Numbered from the stretch's first letter, positions 12,600 to 25,419 are shown. The stretch is 64,000 nt of DNA from Acanthococcus lagerstroemiae (GCA_031841125.1 CM063106.1:18476001-18540000); one strand, 5' to 3'. The notes: generated from the letters alone by a model not told the origin. Numbers and translations are program-made.

Positions 12600-13440
12600 A
12601 ATTTGAAATTAAAAGGAGGGTACGTCAAGGGGACCCAATCTTTCCGCTAATATTCAATTGTGCATTAAACGAAATATTCAGAAACCTCTATTGGAGCAAT
12701 AAGGGAATAAGAATTAACGGAATATTTTTGAATAACATAAGGTTTGCTGACGAGGTGTTAGTAACGGAAAACTGGAAGGACTTACAACAAATGTTGGAAG
12801 ATCTAAATAAACCACTCAAAAACAAAAATCTTAAACAAATTTTAGCTGTCATGAAACAATAAAAATGAAAGATAAAAAAATTGAAATATTTGAAAATATC
12901 ATTTACTTAGAACAAACAGTTTCATTCGATAATCAAATGGAAAAAGAGGTAGAAAGATTATAGCTTTAACATGGAAAAAATTCTGGTGCTTAAAGTCAAT
13001 TCTAAGAAATAATTACCCTGTCAAATCTTTAACAGTTTTTTACTCCCTGTCTTAACTTGGCAGCCAAAACTGAATATTGACCAGAAAAAAAAAAAAAAAA
13101 AAAAAAACAACGGAAAATCGATACAACGCAAAACTCACGTGAAAAAGCCATATTAGGTATCAAATTGAGGTATAAAATTAAGGTAAACAAAAACTAAAAC
13201 GAAGTATGATTATAATTCATTATATCAGAAGACCAAAAGGGGACTGGGCGGGTCACCTAAATCGATTAAAAGACGATAGATGGACCCAAAAAACCACAGA
13301 ATGGCAAATTTTAGAAGGTAGAAAGCCAGGGAAACAAAAGGCTAGGTGGGCAGACGACTTGGTAAACTTCTGCAAAACCAAAGTTCATCATAGAACCGCC
13401 ACTGACCGAACCGAATGAGGGAGGCATATGCCCAACAATT
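12600..13440 (+). mobile_element. truncated LINE, reverse transcriptase core and tail
   Basis: The plus strand reads 'RRVRQGDPIFPLIFN' near 12615-12660 (the GVRQGDP-SP-LF motif) and then 'RFADEVLV' near 12740-12770, where the catalytic FADD becomes FADE. Next come 'ITMKxDKxIEIFENIIYLEQT'-like sequence near 12870-12915 and the conserved tail '(W)AGHLNRLKDDRWTQKTTEW' near 13228-13300. Frameshifts and stops separate the parts, and a long A-run (13084-13107) lies inside. It ends at an 'aaataaataaat' tail near 13500. A dead, 5'-truncated copy. Confidence 0.85.
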
Positions 13441-13509
13441 AGACTTAAACAAGGATAAAAATAGAATTTACCTACAGATCTAAATGTAACCGCTGAAAGA
13501 ATAAATAAA

Positions 13510-13795
13510 TGGTACATTTGATGTTGGTTATAACATTGCACTCTATTCCCTACAGTCTCATTCATAATAATACCTACGCCTGCTTCCCTCCTTTCGCTGC
13601 TGTATCCCCCGTCCGAAAATCATGTTCTTCTGGCCACCTCACTTTATTAATTCCTGTTATATCCAATTTTATTATTTTCACCTCCTTCTTTAAGTTTTCT
13701 AATAGCGTATCTCATTCAGTGTCCTTACATTCCACGTCCCTATTCTCAATTCTGATAGTTTCTCACTAAGTAATCTCTGACCGGCCATTCGAATG
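13510..13795 (-). mobile_element. LINE endonuclease N-terminal fragment
   Basis: The minus strand reads 'LRIGTWNVRTLNE' at about 13750-13705, the classic start of an apurinic-like endonuclease domain of RTE/CR1-type LINEs. After a frame change it continues as 'LDITGINKVRWPEEHDF' near 13660-13610 (the 'D-I-..LQE-.RW' motif). Only the first part of the endonuclease is present and the reading frame is broken. It abuts the 3' end of the plus-strand LINE at 12600-13440. Confidence 0.7.
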
Positions 13796-14670
13796 GGAGA
13801 CTTTTTACGTCTGGAATTATTATTTACTTTGTTGATTGCCATCATAATTGTGGTGGTGGAGACGCACCTCCAGAAAAAAATACGGATGTACACATATGTA
13901 GTTTTCCCTTGATTTCAGCAGGAGTTTTCCTTCTACATGCCTTTAGTTTTTCTTTAATCCGCCTCACCACGCGCCAAGGTAGCACACATAGAGGGGGCTT
14001 CGTATATAAGAGTCAAACGTTTTAGCAGGGATTTTCAGTAGAGATATTGGTCGATAATTGAGATATATCCAAACAATTTTTTGTTTTTGGAATAAGGGTG
14101 ATACCTCTAGCTTTTAATATTTTTGAAACGTTTTCAATTTCATTTTTTCTCTCAGGGAGAAGCGATCGTTCCCTTTGCCTCCGCCGTGTATACGCGTTTG
14201 TTTGAAAGGTTAGTGAGAATCAGATCCAAATTGTAATGGAAAGTTCGTAATCAGCCTTACAAAAATACTATTCTGATAGCTGTACAATTTTAATTGCATC
14301 AGTGTTGTTCTAAAAGCGGATCTAATTTTAGTTCTGCTGTATATGACTCATTTTCTCACATCACTGAATGGTGGGAGGGCAGGACGTACCGACTTAGTAA
14401 GTTTTTCCTTCCTTTCGTGTTTCTGTATTCGTTTCTTCCAACCATCTCCAAAACCAAGTTCATGAAATAAAATATCATACTAGCAGCGCACCACATATCT
14501 CTATTCTATAAATAAATAAAAATAAATAAAAATAAAAATTACAAAAATTTATAAAGTTATTATATTACAGGACCTCCTTCCACACCACATTTGCAGTTTT
14601 ATAGCTTCCAGGTTGTACTTGGAATCTTAAATTATTAAACGAAGTTGTCCGCGACAGAGCTACATATAAT

Positions 14671-15430
14671 TTATTGTCCATGACTGAAAACATACTCGGG
14701 TAGATATATCCCAACCTTCTCCAGCGTCTGTCCCTGGGCTTTGTTGATCGCCATACAAAAGACTAACTTTATTGTAAATTGTCTCCGTTTTGAATGAAAA
14801 AGGCAATGGTGGAATCCGCTAGCGACAGCTCCACTCTTGGGAGTAGTATTTTTCGACCGCACTCCACCCCAGTTATTATTTCCAGATCCAGTGCATTCGT
14901 GTACATGTTTCTCACAATTAGTCGTGTCCCATTCCGCAGTCCAAGTGCTACATTCATAGTACGTAGCAACATAACAATCGCACCAACTTTTAAGTGTAAT
15001 TCATTTGGTGGTAAACCTGTCAACTCCAGACTATCCAGAAATTCAACGGGGAATAGCAGGATTTCACTGTCATTTTCACTGATCAGTCTATTCACGCTTG
15101 TGTAGGTTTTGGCTTCTCCAGGAATCAAGTCCCAAATCTTGTCGTTGATCTTCTGACAATGATGATTCTTTGGTGCCAGAATTGCAACATTAGAAAATTT
15201 CAGGACATCCTCTGGAGTGTCAAACTTTTCACCATAGACACCTCTTATAATGTGCTGAGAAATTATGCTTGCAGGTAATTCTATAATGCCCCATTTTCAG
15301 AGCCAGAATGAGAGAAAGTACCATTACCAATCTGCAGCAAGAATTCTGAGAACTCTTTTTCTCCTGCTTCCGGAGTGGAAGAAATGCGTGTGAGTAGTGA
15401 GGTTGAGTTGGTTGTTACCTCATAACTATC
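14671..15430 (-). mobile_element. Helitron RepHel remnant, helicase C-terminal half
   Basis: The minus strand encodes the distal Pif1-type helicase domain of a Helitron RepHel protein. From about 15400 downward come 'EFSEFLLQIGNGT', 'IIELPASIISQHII', 'VAILAPKNHHCQKIND', 'LPPNELHLKVGAIVMLLRTM' and 'GLRNGTRLIVRNM', then after a frameshift 'MAINKAQGQTLEKVGIYLP' (helicase motif VI region, usually '(T)INKSQGQTL'). Frameshifts at about 15290 and 14785 break it. The Rep domain, the zinc finger and the Walker A part were not found upstream. Helitron termini were not identified, so the limits are those of the recognisable protein only. Confidence 0.88.
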
Positions 15431-18400
15431 CTCAGACTGAACGGATTTGAGTGATCAAAAAAGATTCATAAGGAACTTGATTCACCGAGTGTTTTAAGAC
15501 CTTAACCAGCATTGTGCGATAATTAGAGCCCGAGATAAGGGTGTTGAACTTCAGAGAACCCAGTTTTTCAAACAAATTTTAAGATAGAAGATTGGGAATT
15601 TGCTCTGGCCGAGGACGTTAACGGGATATGCAAGCTTCAATTCAAAATATCGTCGAACGGAATCCTCGCCACCGCTAGCTGAAAATTCAGCTGTCCTACA
15701 AATTGGGAACTATTCGCGAGCAGTAAAATTCGTCCGACAATCCAATATAGCGCGGTGCTAAATTTATGAGAGTTTATTTCTAGTGAAAATAATGAAAACC
15801 CGCACGAGACGGAGACAGAGTGTTCGGAAAATGTACATAAACTGGAAAAGGTCAACCTGTGTGAGTAATAGTGTGACATTTAATGTGTTGTTCCATTAGT
15901 CAGGCGTTATTACATCACATTTTCGCCGAATTCTGTGCAGTACGAATCTTGTCATCGTTTTGCGAATTTTCTTTGTACTCGCGGCAAACGTCACTCTTCG
16001 AACATCCAGTTATCGTTTCACCGCTCAAATTATTCGTCCGGTGGCGAGCACACGTATCTGGGTACTTTTTTGAGCACTTGCAATCAAATACATCCATTTC
16101 CCCACAGAGTATTGCCCGCATTCACACTGAACTGAACACAAATATAGCTTTAAGATAGGAGCTCCTTGAAAACCCATATTCAACTGATGTTTTACCCATT
16201 TGGGGCAGTGGTTACTGTGTAAAGCTGTCCTAGACTTGGGGGGAAAGTACTATTGTGTTGGAAACCGAAGCATGTTCGGCTCCAGCTAACGTTGTGTGAC
16301 CTTTAAGACGTTTTTTTATATCCGTAAATTAATCAGTAATGCTTCTACTACAGCCCTAGATAGTTGTACGGTGCTCTCCACCGTGACTGACTTTTAAATG
16401 TTGCCGACTTTGTCTTTACATAGTTTCTTTTTTGTATATGTGTTACATACTGTCGTCTTGCCAGGCTACTTCCTGCGTAGCACGATGCGAGTGTCTTAGG
16501 GACGGCTTTTGTCGTCTGCATACCTGTACTTCCTGTGTACATGATCTCTTCCAAAACGCATTCTTCTTCTTACTCGTTGTCCTTCTTTCTGCTTTAATCG
16601 GTCAGGCAGGACATCCGTAGTTACCGTTTATGTTATTAGCACTCGCGGTGAGATCTGTCTCTACTATATGTTTGCATAGAAACTGATACAGTACCCGGTC
16701 ACATTTTAGATATTTTAGCAAAGCATACCCCGATCCCTCTCGAGTTTAGATGTGTAAAACGTTTCTCTACCTCATCGTCATCTTTATCAAAGATGTTCGC
16801 AATACTCGTGTGTTCAAAAGCCGCCGTTCGAAAAGCAAAGTTAATTTTCGTTCTCGGGAAAATTGAATCCTCGCTCCATCACGGTGCAGCAAGTGCAATA
16901 ATATCAGCATCCGAAGGGTGTAAATGGTTACATATTAATCTGTCTCTTAATTAACGGTATGTGTTTGCCGAAGATCGCGGAACGAAGGTGGGTACTTTTT
17001 TCTTAGTTACACTCGACCTGGTTTGTTCTCGTTAAATATTCACTGGGAAAGGGACACGGAAATTCGTGTACACGTTTTCTGCATGTAAGAGCTCCAGCCG
17101 TGTTCTCACCTGACAAAACAATTTCGGGTATAATTATAACGACTTTAGAAATGCATTCTTCCATCGTTGAAACACGTTTAATACCTCACCTTTCACCCGT
17201 GCACCATAAACTGAAGTCAAAATAGTGGGTCTGTCGACAAACGAACTCGTATTTACGTTTACCGAAAACTCAGCTCATCTCAAAGAATTTTAATTCACTG
17301 CTCGCAGGGTTCCTCTTAAGTGCAAGGTCTACTGTAGTGAATGAGAAAATAGTTGGCTAATCATAATTATTGCAAATTTACTTGCTTCAGTAAGGCAATG
17401 GCATTTGGGCCTGAAAATGAATAGTCGCCGTAACTGAATGCCCTAAAAGTCTGAAAATGTCTTCAGAAGCGTCTTAAGATCTATCGACATGAGGGGAGGT
17501 CAAAAATTCCGACACGGCCCAAAGAAATTCAACGATATTCATATTTCGTCGTCAAATGTTCGAAACGTCAACTAGGTGACCGATAACAGCTGACTAGGTG
17601 CAAAAATTTTCCATGTAACCAAAACAAACAAAAATAAAAATTGAATTAAAAAAAATGATATTTATATTTTGCTGGCTGATATTTAGAGTCTGACTAAATT
17701 ACCGAAATCAGAAACCAAAGTGATATACAAGGTGTTTCAAAGTACGTGATCGCCCTTCAACTGGTTAAGCAGACAACTCATTCCAGGGTGTTTCATCATA
17801 TATGACCCCTCCTCCTTCAACCAATAAAGCAGGCAACTGATTTTGATGACATGTAGATATCTCCTCTTGCATTTGAAGGAGACTTGATGAGGTCTAACAA
17901 AAATAGGTTGGAAGCAGGCCAAGATGTATTCTTGAAGAATATGAAGAAGGGAATTGTTCACCGCAAAAAAATCGCTGGAATCAAAGGGCAGTTTGCCTAA
18001 AAAATGAAAATAAGGTATGGAAATTTCTGTACATAAAGTTGAACCAAAATCAATTTGTTGCGGTGAATTTTTTTTTTCTGTAGTTGCCATAGCTGTCCGC
18101 TAATATTACCAAAAAATTCCACTAGACTATCTATTGGCAACGCCCAAAAAAAAATGTTGCACAATAATTTTTTCGAATGTTTGTACCTTTACCCCTTCAA
18201 GTGAAAGAGCAGGCAAACATATCTACACGTCTTCAGGATAAGTTGCTTACTTAACCGGTGTAAGAAGGATCACATACCTTGAGGTACCTACATAACCGAG
18301 TGGTTTGTCCGTAACTGCAAATAGGCAACCTAGAAAAGGAGACTCATCAAGAGGCTGAAATACATCAAAATAATGTTTTAAATTTTTTTGCTCGTATAAT

Positions 18401-18600
18401 TTTTCAATTTTTTGGGGAGAGAGGGACTTTTAAAGGACTGGAGAGAGGCTTAAGTTTGCATTTAAGCCCCTGAATTTGCGCCTGTGGTTCGAACTCGCCA
18501 TGATTCCATGGTTCCGCCGTATGACAGATACATCCGCAGCGCCACTGTCAAGTTTTTTCATTTCTGAAGATTTATGTCGAAAATCAGGTTGTATCCCGTT
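15431..18600. other. no gene recognised
   Basis: AT-rich unique-looking sequence. Minus-strand frames at 15879-15637 and 16121-15915 (the latter cysteine-rich) show no domain I recognise and lack a convincing splice or start context. They could be remnants of the neighbouring Helitron. From 17730 to 18250 there are several 'cttcaactggttaagcaggcaact'-like words, a weak internal repetition. I see no exon similar to the N-terminal part of SCAI here. Confidence 0.5.
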
Positions 18601-18930
18601 GAAGATTTTGATGTGCGTATCCAAGTGGAACGCATTCGGAAAACCACTTCCACTACTACATTGATGAGCTCTATATATTAAAACAGGGTTAGATGCAAGA
18701 GTGGTAGTAAGCGTTTGTGGACAATCTGCGTTGTGGAATTCCCACTTTAAAATGTACACCAAGGATCTATGTATTGGCGAGCGCATTCAGGTGGATATAC
18801 ATTCGTAAAACCACTACCACTACTACATTGATGAGCTTTATGATGAAAACCGGTTTAGATGTGTGGGTGGTAGTGACAGTGAGCATTCCCGGACAATCTG
18901 CGTGGTGGAATTTCAACTTTAAAACCACAA
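18600..18930. repeat. ~170-bp tandem duplication
   Basis: Two adjacent diverged copies, 18629-18751 and 18799-18925, share the ordered blocks 'aaaaccact(t/a)ccactactac', 'attgatgagct', 'gtggtagt', 'ggacaatctgcgt' and 'gtggaatt'. The repeated GTAGTGG/CCACTAC words resemble those in the array at 24505-24975, so the two may be related. No coding potential is claimed. Confidence 0.7.
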
Positions 18931-19344
18931 CATAACCGCTACCCCACCGTTTCTGCACTTGTACGATGACGACCAATCAAAACGTTTCTGTTGAAAACGG
19001 TTGATATTTCAAACAAAACTGAATTACCTAGACCTACTAATGCGCTTGGTACTGATAACGTGATAACTATATCATTCGGTTGTTCGGTGTTACTTTTCAG
19101 TTTTCGAATAATTATCAGAAAGTTTCGAGTGTTGTTTTCAATTTGCAATTTAAGAGAACTAAGTATTCAGTGTTTTGTCGATTGCATTTCTTAAATACCT
19201 ATGTCGCATAAAAGATCAAATGTTGGAGAATTCTACAATCCATTCCAACAAAAGTTCGTGGAAAAAAAGCAAACATTCTGCAGCGAGAGGTCTTTTGGTG
19301 ACCAGGTAAGGCTTGAAAAATGTTGTAATATCCTTGTTATGTAG

Positions 19345-20525
19345 TAAGTACTAAGCTCGAAATGTACAGATCCGGAATGGTACAAGCATTTTTGTACTGT
19401 GCGCGAATCGAACGACCCACTTCTATCTGAACCTGAGATATCAGACTTAATACAATTAATACTGTACCGTTCGCGATTAGTGTACCAACTTGTAGGAAAT
19501 AAATAACATTGTGGGTACCGAATATATTGTACAAACCCTGGAATAGATTGTATTTGTATGTAAATCCCTTATTGCCCTTTACATGGTTCAACATGATAGT
19601 TCTTATAGTGCAGTGGCCAACGTTAGAGGTGTGCATCATTCTCATGCAATCACTTTATTTGAAAGGGGTTGTAATTTAGCATACAGTTTTTGCAGAAGCT
19701 AATGCTAGGGGTAAAGTCGACTTGATTGATGTGCAGTCATAGAAACGGCCAGTTTCAATTTATCGTGAATTATCAAGATCACCAGGTTAAATTTTTACAC
19801 TTATGTGCTCTCAAAAAACGAAGACCGCTGCAGAAGTTGCTTACAATTTAATTGACATTTTTTATGGATTCAGTGCCCCCTCCCTGTTACAATCTAATAA
19901 TTATCGCGAATTCTTAAATGCCATTATCAGTGATTTGGAACTGTTATGGCCGGGTCTCAAGACTGCATATATAGTAAACCTCGGCATTCTCAAAGTCAGA
20001 GTGGTATCAAACAACCATACCGCGATGTTGAGGAAATGGCGAGAGCTTGGATGATTGACAATGGTTTGACTGCCTGGGCTGATGAATTATGTACGTTTCA
20101 TCCAAATTTCAAAAAAATAAGTTACCCCTCAGGAATTAAACAATCCCCTTTGAGGCGCTGTTTGACAGGAAAGCGAAATTAGAAGTATCAGTGTGATGGA
20201 AGTTACACGAGAAACTGACCTCAATACAAAAAAAAACAAAAAAAAACCGATAATGTAATGCTGGAAAAGCTATACGTACTTCCATCAAGAGGAATCTAGA
20301 TGAGGGATACTATAATTACTATAATGGCTGTATATCTCTATTTTCTTCTTTGTCAGCTTTTGGTCTTATTGGTACAAACTTTTCATACATTTCGCAAATG
20401 GTACAGCATTATTTGTACCTAGTCCGATATTTCGGGTTCAGTGCAAATAAGTTGGTCGTTCGATTCGCGCATGGTACAAAAATGCTTATACAATTCCCGA
20501 TCTGTACAATTTCGGGTTTGGTACG
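19345..20525 (+). mobile_element. TIR-bounded element with integrase core remnant (Ginger-like?)
   Basis: Two inverted copies of about 140-180 bp flank the element: 19347-19500 and 20370-20525. For example, the reverse complement of the left copy contains 'gtcgttcgattcgcgc', found exactly in the right copy at about 20456-20471. Between them, 19690-20179 reads as a broken integrase core: 'ARGKVDLIDVQS', then 'TKTAAEVAYNLIDIF', 'LLQSNNYREFLNAIISDLEL' (the LQSDNGxEF motif with D changed to N), then 'MWPGLK'-like, 'KPRHSQSQ' and 'AWMIDNGLTAW', ending 'GIKQSPLRR'. Frameshifts and stops break it. This integrase type occurs in Ginger DNA transposons and in KRAB-A-domain-2-like host proteins; the TIRs favour the transposon. 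Confidence 0.72.
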
Positions 20526-20529
20526 TAAC

Positions 20530-22590
20530 ATCCTGACCGTTATCTGTGAGAAGATATACCCTTCCTCGTTAAAGAGCATTATTGTTGTAACTATGTATAA
20601 TATATTGTAGTTTCTGCCTTCTATAATTGATGGACAGGTATTTGGGTGATTCCATATTGAATTTCCAGCTAAGAATTTGTAAAAAATGTAATACCTAATA
20701 TAAGTAGTTGTATCTAATGTTGGCGCCATTACATTCAGCTACATGTATCAAATATTCTCCGCATATTTACCCAATGGGAAAAGGAAAATGGCAATTTTGT
20801 TCTTAAGCGTGGACATAAAATAGGTATGTTCAACGTGGACACTCACATATTTCTTGTATCCACGACGAAAGACGTGAATCTTTCGACACTTAGAAGCAGT
20901 CTGTAGAAACAGCCTCTAAATCTTCTTTGTGCAGAGACTACTTTCCTAGATGAATTGTAGGTACTTTGTAAAACCGTGATCTGTAAGATTGTAACCTATA
21001 TTGCCGCTGTGTGATCATACAGCCTCATCTTATCGCACTATGTAAACGTGAAAAATTTGTCTTTCAACGTGGACATCAATTTTTTATGACTCTACACCCC
21101 CCCCCAAAAAAAAATAATCAAATTTAAGCCCGCCCGTCGACGGAATACGGTTTTCTCAGTGCTCCTAGTATCGATTTCAACGAAAATACATTTGGAAAGT
21201 GAACCTCGTTTTTTTTGTTTTTGTCCACGTCGAATTGTCTAATTTTCAGAGAATCACCCATTTACTGTCTTGAGCATTATGGTATGCCTTCCCTTAGGAG
21301 ATATCACAAATTTATTATTTGTCTGTTATTCCATTTATTATCTCTTAATTTGCGCATATTCATTTTGCAGAAATAGCATCAACTATCACCAAAAATGTAT
21401 CCGAAACCTTGAACATTGTTCAGGAATGGATCAGAAATAAGCGACGGGGCACAAAAATACGAAATGACCAACGAAACAGTGCACAACCACGACCAAGTAT
21501 AAAAAAGGGTGGACGAATAGTTCAACACAGCCCGGACATTCGTTTCCAAATTTGAATCAAAGTCAAATATCTTCGTTACTGCGCACCCCTCTCACTTCCT
21601 CAAAACATCATACCTTGCAAACAATAGTGACATTAGATGGTCCGTCCATCTCATCAAATTCCAGAATAGGATGTATACAATAGGTACTTTAGAATTTTTT
21701 TAAAATTTAAATTGTTTTTTAATGAATGATTTTTTTTTATTTTAAATAATATTTCAGGGTGTCTACACCTATTGATAAGCAGTTTGGTTCTCGCACTGAG
21801 CTTGTCATACGTTCATGGTTTTGCCCTCTTCACGCTTATTAACTGTTCGGTTTCTTTCAGAACTTCCTCAAACTGATTGTACGAGTCCTACAGGTCCGCC
21901 GCCCGTGTTGGTTCTATCCTATTTTTGGACGCCATTCCTTTGCAGTTGTAATGTAAAATTTCTAAGTCAGTCTTGCTCTCTCTGCTATCTTATATATATT
22001 TTGGGACAAGTGTATTGTAAATTAGCTCAACCATTTCTTTGGAGAGGTGCTCGTCTATGAAAATCAACTGGGGAGCCAGCTCAGATTACCTGGCCATTCA
22101 GCTTTTCCTTCTTATAGTTTTCTACCAGGTTTTATTTGACCCCATTCTTACTATTCAGTCTAACAATCATTGTTAAGGTCTGATTTCTTGAAGGCAGCCC
22201 TTGTACTGCCCAGAAATAGTAGTCTTGGAGCTCTACCTCAAGGTTTTCTGTCGCCTTATTAAATATTTTCTTCACATCTTCTGACTCCTGGTACAGAATG
22301 CCATTAATTATGACATTGTTTTTCTTGCTTTATTGCAGAAATAGACTTAAAAAAAAACTTCTAAATTCGAGTACATGTAACGTTTATCTTCTTTGTTGTT
22401 TCAGTTGTATGAGATGTGTAGTGAGTTTATTCTGTCTTGATATTCATTTTTTTTTTAAACATACATATTTACTTTTTTGATGTACCATGTGCATATGTGT
22501 TACCGGAAATGTTGATTGTTCAAAGATTACAAAAACGCCTAGTCCATCACACGAGTTCCTAAAATGACCAGGTCATGACTATAATGACTA
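20530..22590. other. no gene recognised
   Basis: AT-rich DNA in which I find no exon, RNA gene or well-bounded element. The words 'tcaacgtggacat' and 'tgtccacgt' recur near 20810-20850, 21061-21075 and 21215, a weak local repetition. The frame at 21815-22060 has no recognisable domain. Confidence 0.5.
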
Positions 22591-22591
22591 G

Positions 22592-22729
22592 CAGTGGCGC
22601 AAATACGGGAAACCTCCCCCCCCCCCAACCTCTTATAAGTTTAGTTTTTGTTCATTTAATGAAAATTGAACATAGTGAAAAAATTCACCCCCCCCCCCCC
22701 CCCAGAAGGAACGATTAGTTACGCTACTG
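22592..22729. mobile_element. hAT-like MITE (138 bp) with 8-bp target duplication
   Basis: Starts 'cagtggcgcaaatacgg' and ends 'agttacgctactg', imperfect terminal inverted repeats with the CAG...CTG ends typical of hAT elements. It is flanked by 'atgactag' (22584-22591) and 'atgacaag' (22730-22737), seven of eight matching, as expected for the 8-bp duplication hAT transposases make. The interior has long C-runs and no coding capacity. Confidence 0.75.
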
Positions 22730-23500
22730 ATGACAAGGACGTAATAACGTGTATTTTAATTGTTGTAGGCAATGCGTTGTTGATTTATAAGATTATAAAG
22801 CTGGCCTAGGCTGTCTTGTGAGTGCCGGAGAGGTAGTAGGTACTATCAATCTTGAGGACAAAGAATGACTCAGTAGTGAAAATGAACAAAAAAATAGTTT
22901 ATGCTTTTACATGCTTGTATTACGTTGGTAAGAAAAACCATCTAAAATAATTGTAGAATGAAGTACAATATGACGTTTTATTCTACAGATGAGAGGAAAG
23001 CACGAACAAGAAGAAATCTGGAACATCCGAAACGTATAATGAGCTATCACGTTTTCAGTTATCGTTGAGCCGTCAGTGTAGAAACGCGCATGCGCGGGAA
23101 CATATTATAGAACAGGTGTTTTGTCTAAAATTCCCTAGACATTTAAAATTTCATAAATCCCACTAGTGACGTGTCGAAGAAAAGGGTCTTAGTGGTAAGT
23201 GAACATTCAGGCTCTTTTCTTGTGACATGTCACTCTTCTGTTCTTTAAAATCACGTTAAGCAGTCACTTTAGCTCCTAAAAACTGTGATTAAAATCGTAC
23301 TTTACCATCATCTGTAGAATAAATTTATAAAATTACTCGTAAATTTTCGAAACTTCTGCCATATTTTTAAACTTTAGATTAATTACTGTTAGATCTTTCA
23401 AACTTGAATTCGGTAATATGTAGTTTACACGAATGTTATAAAGAAGGTATACTAATTTGGTGCGGTAGGTACACCTATAGTCATTTCAAAATGCAATTAC

Positions 23501-23873
23501 GGGTCGTTCATTAATTACGTACAGCCCCCCAGGGGAGGGGGGGGGGGGGTAAAAATCTCTACATAGCCTTACTGAGAAGGGAAGAGGTAGAAGCCATTCT
23601 TACGTAATATTTTATTACGTAATTTTTAATGTAGCCACCACTCAGGCGACACACATTTTCTACATGCAGCTGCTAAAGATGAGTAAATACACATACAGTG
23701 AAACCTGTTGAACCTTTTCAAATTATGTTAATTTATTTTAAAGCTTTTTAGGAAAATTCATGAAAAAATCACGTAATAAGGGGGAGGGGGTTCAGTTAAT
23801 CTTATGTGTCCTTACATGGGGGTAGGGGGTCAAAAACGGCCAAAATCATCCTTACATAATTAATGAATGACCC
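23501..23873. mobile_element. MITE with GGGTCRTTCATTAATTACGTA ends
   Basis: The left end 'gggtcgttcattaattacgt' and right end 'acataattaatgaatgaccc' are inverted repeats. Just inside lie G-rich then C-poor tracts and repeated 'ttacgtaat' words. Ends of this form are common in insect Tc1/mariner-like MITEs (family statement from general knowledge). The 373-bp interior has no coding capacity. Confidence 0.75.
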
Positions 23874-24262
23874 CTTAATCCACGTTTGCATGTGTTCAAA
23901 TGTGCCTAGAAGTTGTGATCAAACGAAACTGTATATGCAAAGTACTAGTGCGCAGAGGTATTAGGAATTAACGAATAGGCCTACTCAATTTTGCGAGTTT
24001 CAAGATTTCCTAAATTATTACGGAATTCAAGTTATTTAGTTACTATCCCTCGTTCCTAAAACCCAACGACAGTGATGTTATTGCCTGGACATTCTCAAGT
24101 TTTCCGTAATTTTCGACACTTCCGGTAACACAAATACAATACTATTTTCTGTACAAGCTCGTTCTCTCCTCTTTGATGCCGAATTCTGTTATGGAAATAT
24201 TCTGATGTAATAAAGTACTTTTCATTTATAATTAATAAATTTTTTATTATGTCCTGAATTGT

Positions 24263-24416
24263 CAGGGGCGGATACAGAAAATAATTTCGGGGAGGGGGAG
24301 GGGTCCGAATGAAAAATGGTATAGACGAAACATAATAGCTTTAGGTCACTATATACAGATTTAAATGTTTGGTATTTCATGGGGGCGAACTCCCCCCCCC
24401 TCTGTATCCGCCACTG
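24263..24416. mobile_element. hAT-like MITE (154 bp) with 8-bp target duplication
   Basis: Terminal inverted repeats 'caggggcggatacaga' and 'tctgtatccgccactg' match at 15 of 16 positions. Flanks 'tgaattgt' (24255-24262) and 'taaattgt' (24417-24424) match at seven of eight. Internal purine-rich then pyrimidine-rich tracts make the element partly self-complementary. Non-autonomous. Confidence 0.85.
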
Positions 24417-24504
24417 TAAATTGTGCATAGTGGCATAACGTGCATAAGAATACTGCCATATGTATATGCGCGAAAATTTTGGCTTGCGTAGTGGTTTCGC
24501 ACAC

Positions 24505-24975
24505 GTAATGTAATGGTACGGCGTAGTTGGAAACAAGTGATCCGTGAGCGCATTTCCACTACAAAGTACAAATAAATGTGTTCTTGGGGAAGCACCACTG
24601 CCAAACGCATTCCATGCGTGTGCGTTTCTTTTGAAAAGACAATAGTTCGTAGTGGCATTACCACTCTGATACGTGCACGCAGAGCAACTACATTTTCATA
24701 TTTTAATGTGAAAATTTCCAAGGGGGTAGTGGTACGACGTAGTGGGAAACAAGTGGTCCGTGAGCGCAGTTCTACTACGAAGAAATCGACGTAGTGGGAA
24801 ACAAGTGGTCCGTGAGCGCAGTTCCACTACGAAGAGATATGTCGTCGGCGTAGCGCCACTGCCATCCGCATTCCATGCGTGTGCGTTTTCTTTGAAAAGA
24901 CAATGGGTCGTAGTGGCATTTCCACTCTAATACGTGTACGCAGCGCAACTAGATTTTCATGTTTTTAGTGGGAAA
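24505..24975. repeat. GTAGTGG compound tandem array
   Basis: A ~50-bp module ('cgtagtgggaaacaagtggt' and 'ccgtgagcgcagttccacta') occurs at about 24511, 24736 and 24789. A longer module ('gcattccatgcgtgtgcgtt', 'gaaaagacaat', 'cgtagtggcatt(a/t)ccactct') occurs at about 24605 and 24868. Adjacent copies are nearly identical, so the amplification is recent relative to its neighbours. GTAGTGG/CCACTAC words bound the modules on both strands. Confidence 0.8.
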
Positions 24976-25419
24976 ATCTTCAACGGGTATGATTTTCTAC
25001 CAAATCAATGACTTTTTTTAGGCTAAAATGACTGGATTATAACACTCATCTCCAATTCGTTCGCTGGGCTTCTCTCTTTGGTAAGAAAATTGGAAACACA
25101 AGTTTGTCAGCTTTGACGTCCCTTCATCAAGACCGGGGCGACTATAGAATTTTCAAATTTCACAGGGAGCTATTTGATACGATTTACTATTGATCTCCAA
25201 CCTCAAATTTTAAAAAAAAAAATCTAGTTGTTTTTCCTATAAGATTTATCACTGTTACCATCCTGCATATTCGATTTCTTCAGAATAAAAGGCTCGCTTA
25301 CTTCATACTACATCACTGAGCTCGAATATGAAAATCTTAACATAGTCACTAATTAATAATTACAATCTTAAGATCTACAGGCATGCTTCTTCTTTCACGT
25401 ATAGGACTCTTGTTCGCAG

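Noticed and set aside
15915..16121. Cysteine-rich minus-strand frame that resembles a small secreted peptide
   Set aside because: No signal peptide, no splice or start support, and it lies just upstream of a Helitron remnant. Not enough to call a gene.
1..25400. SCAI N-terminal exons
   Set aside because: I looked for sequence encoding the 'RWQIGEIASKIGQLYYHYYL' and 'FYSAIR' regions on the plus strand and found no convincing match with splice sites.
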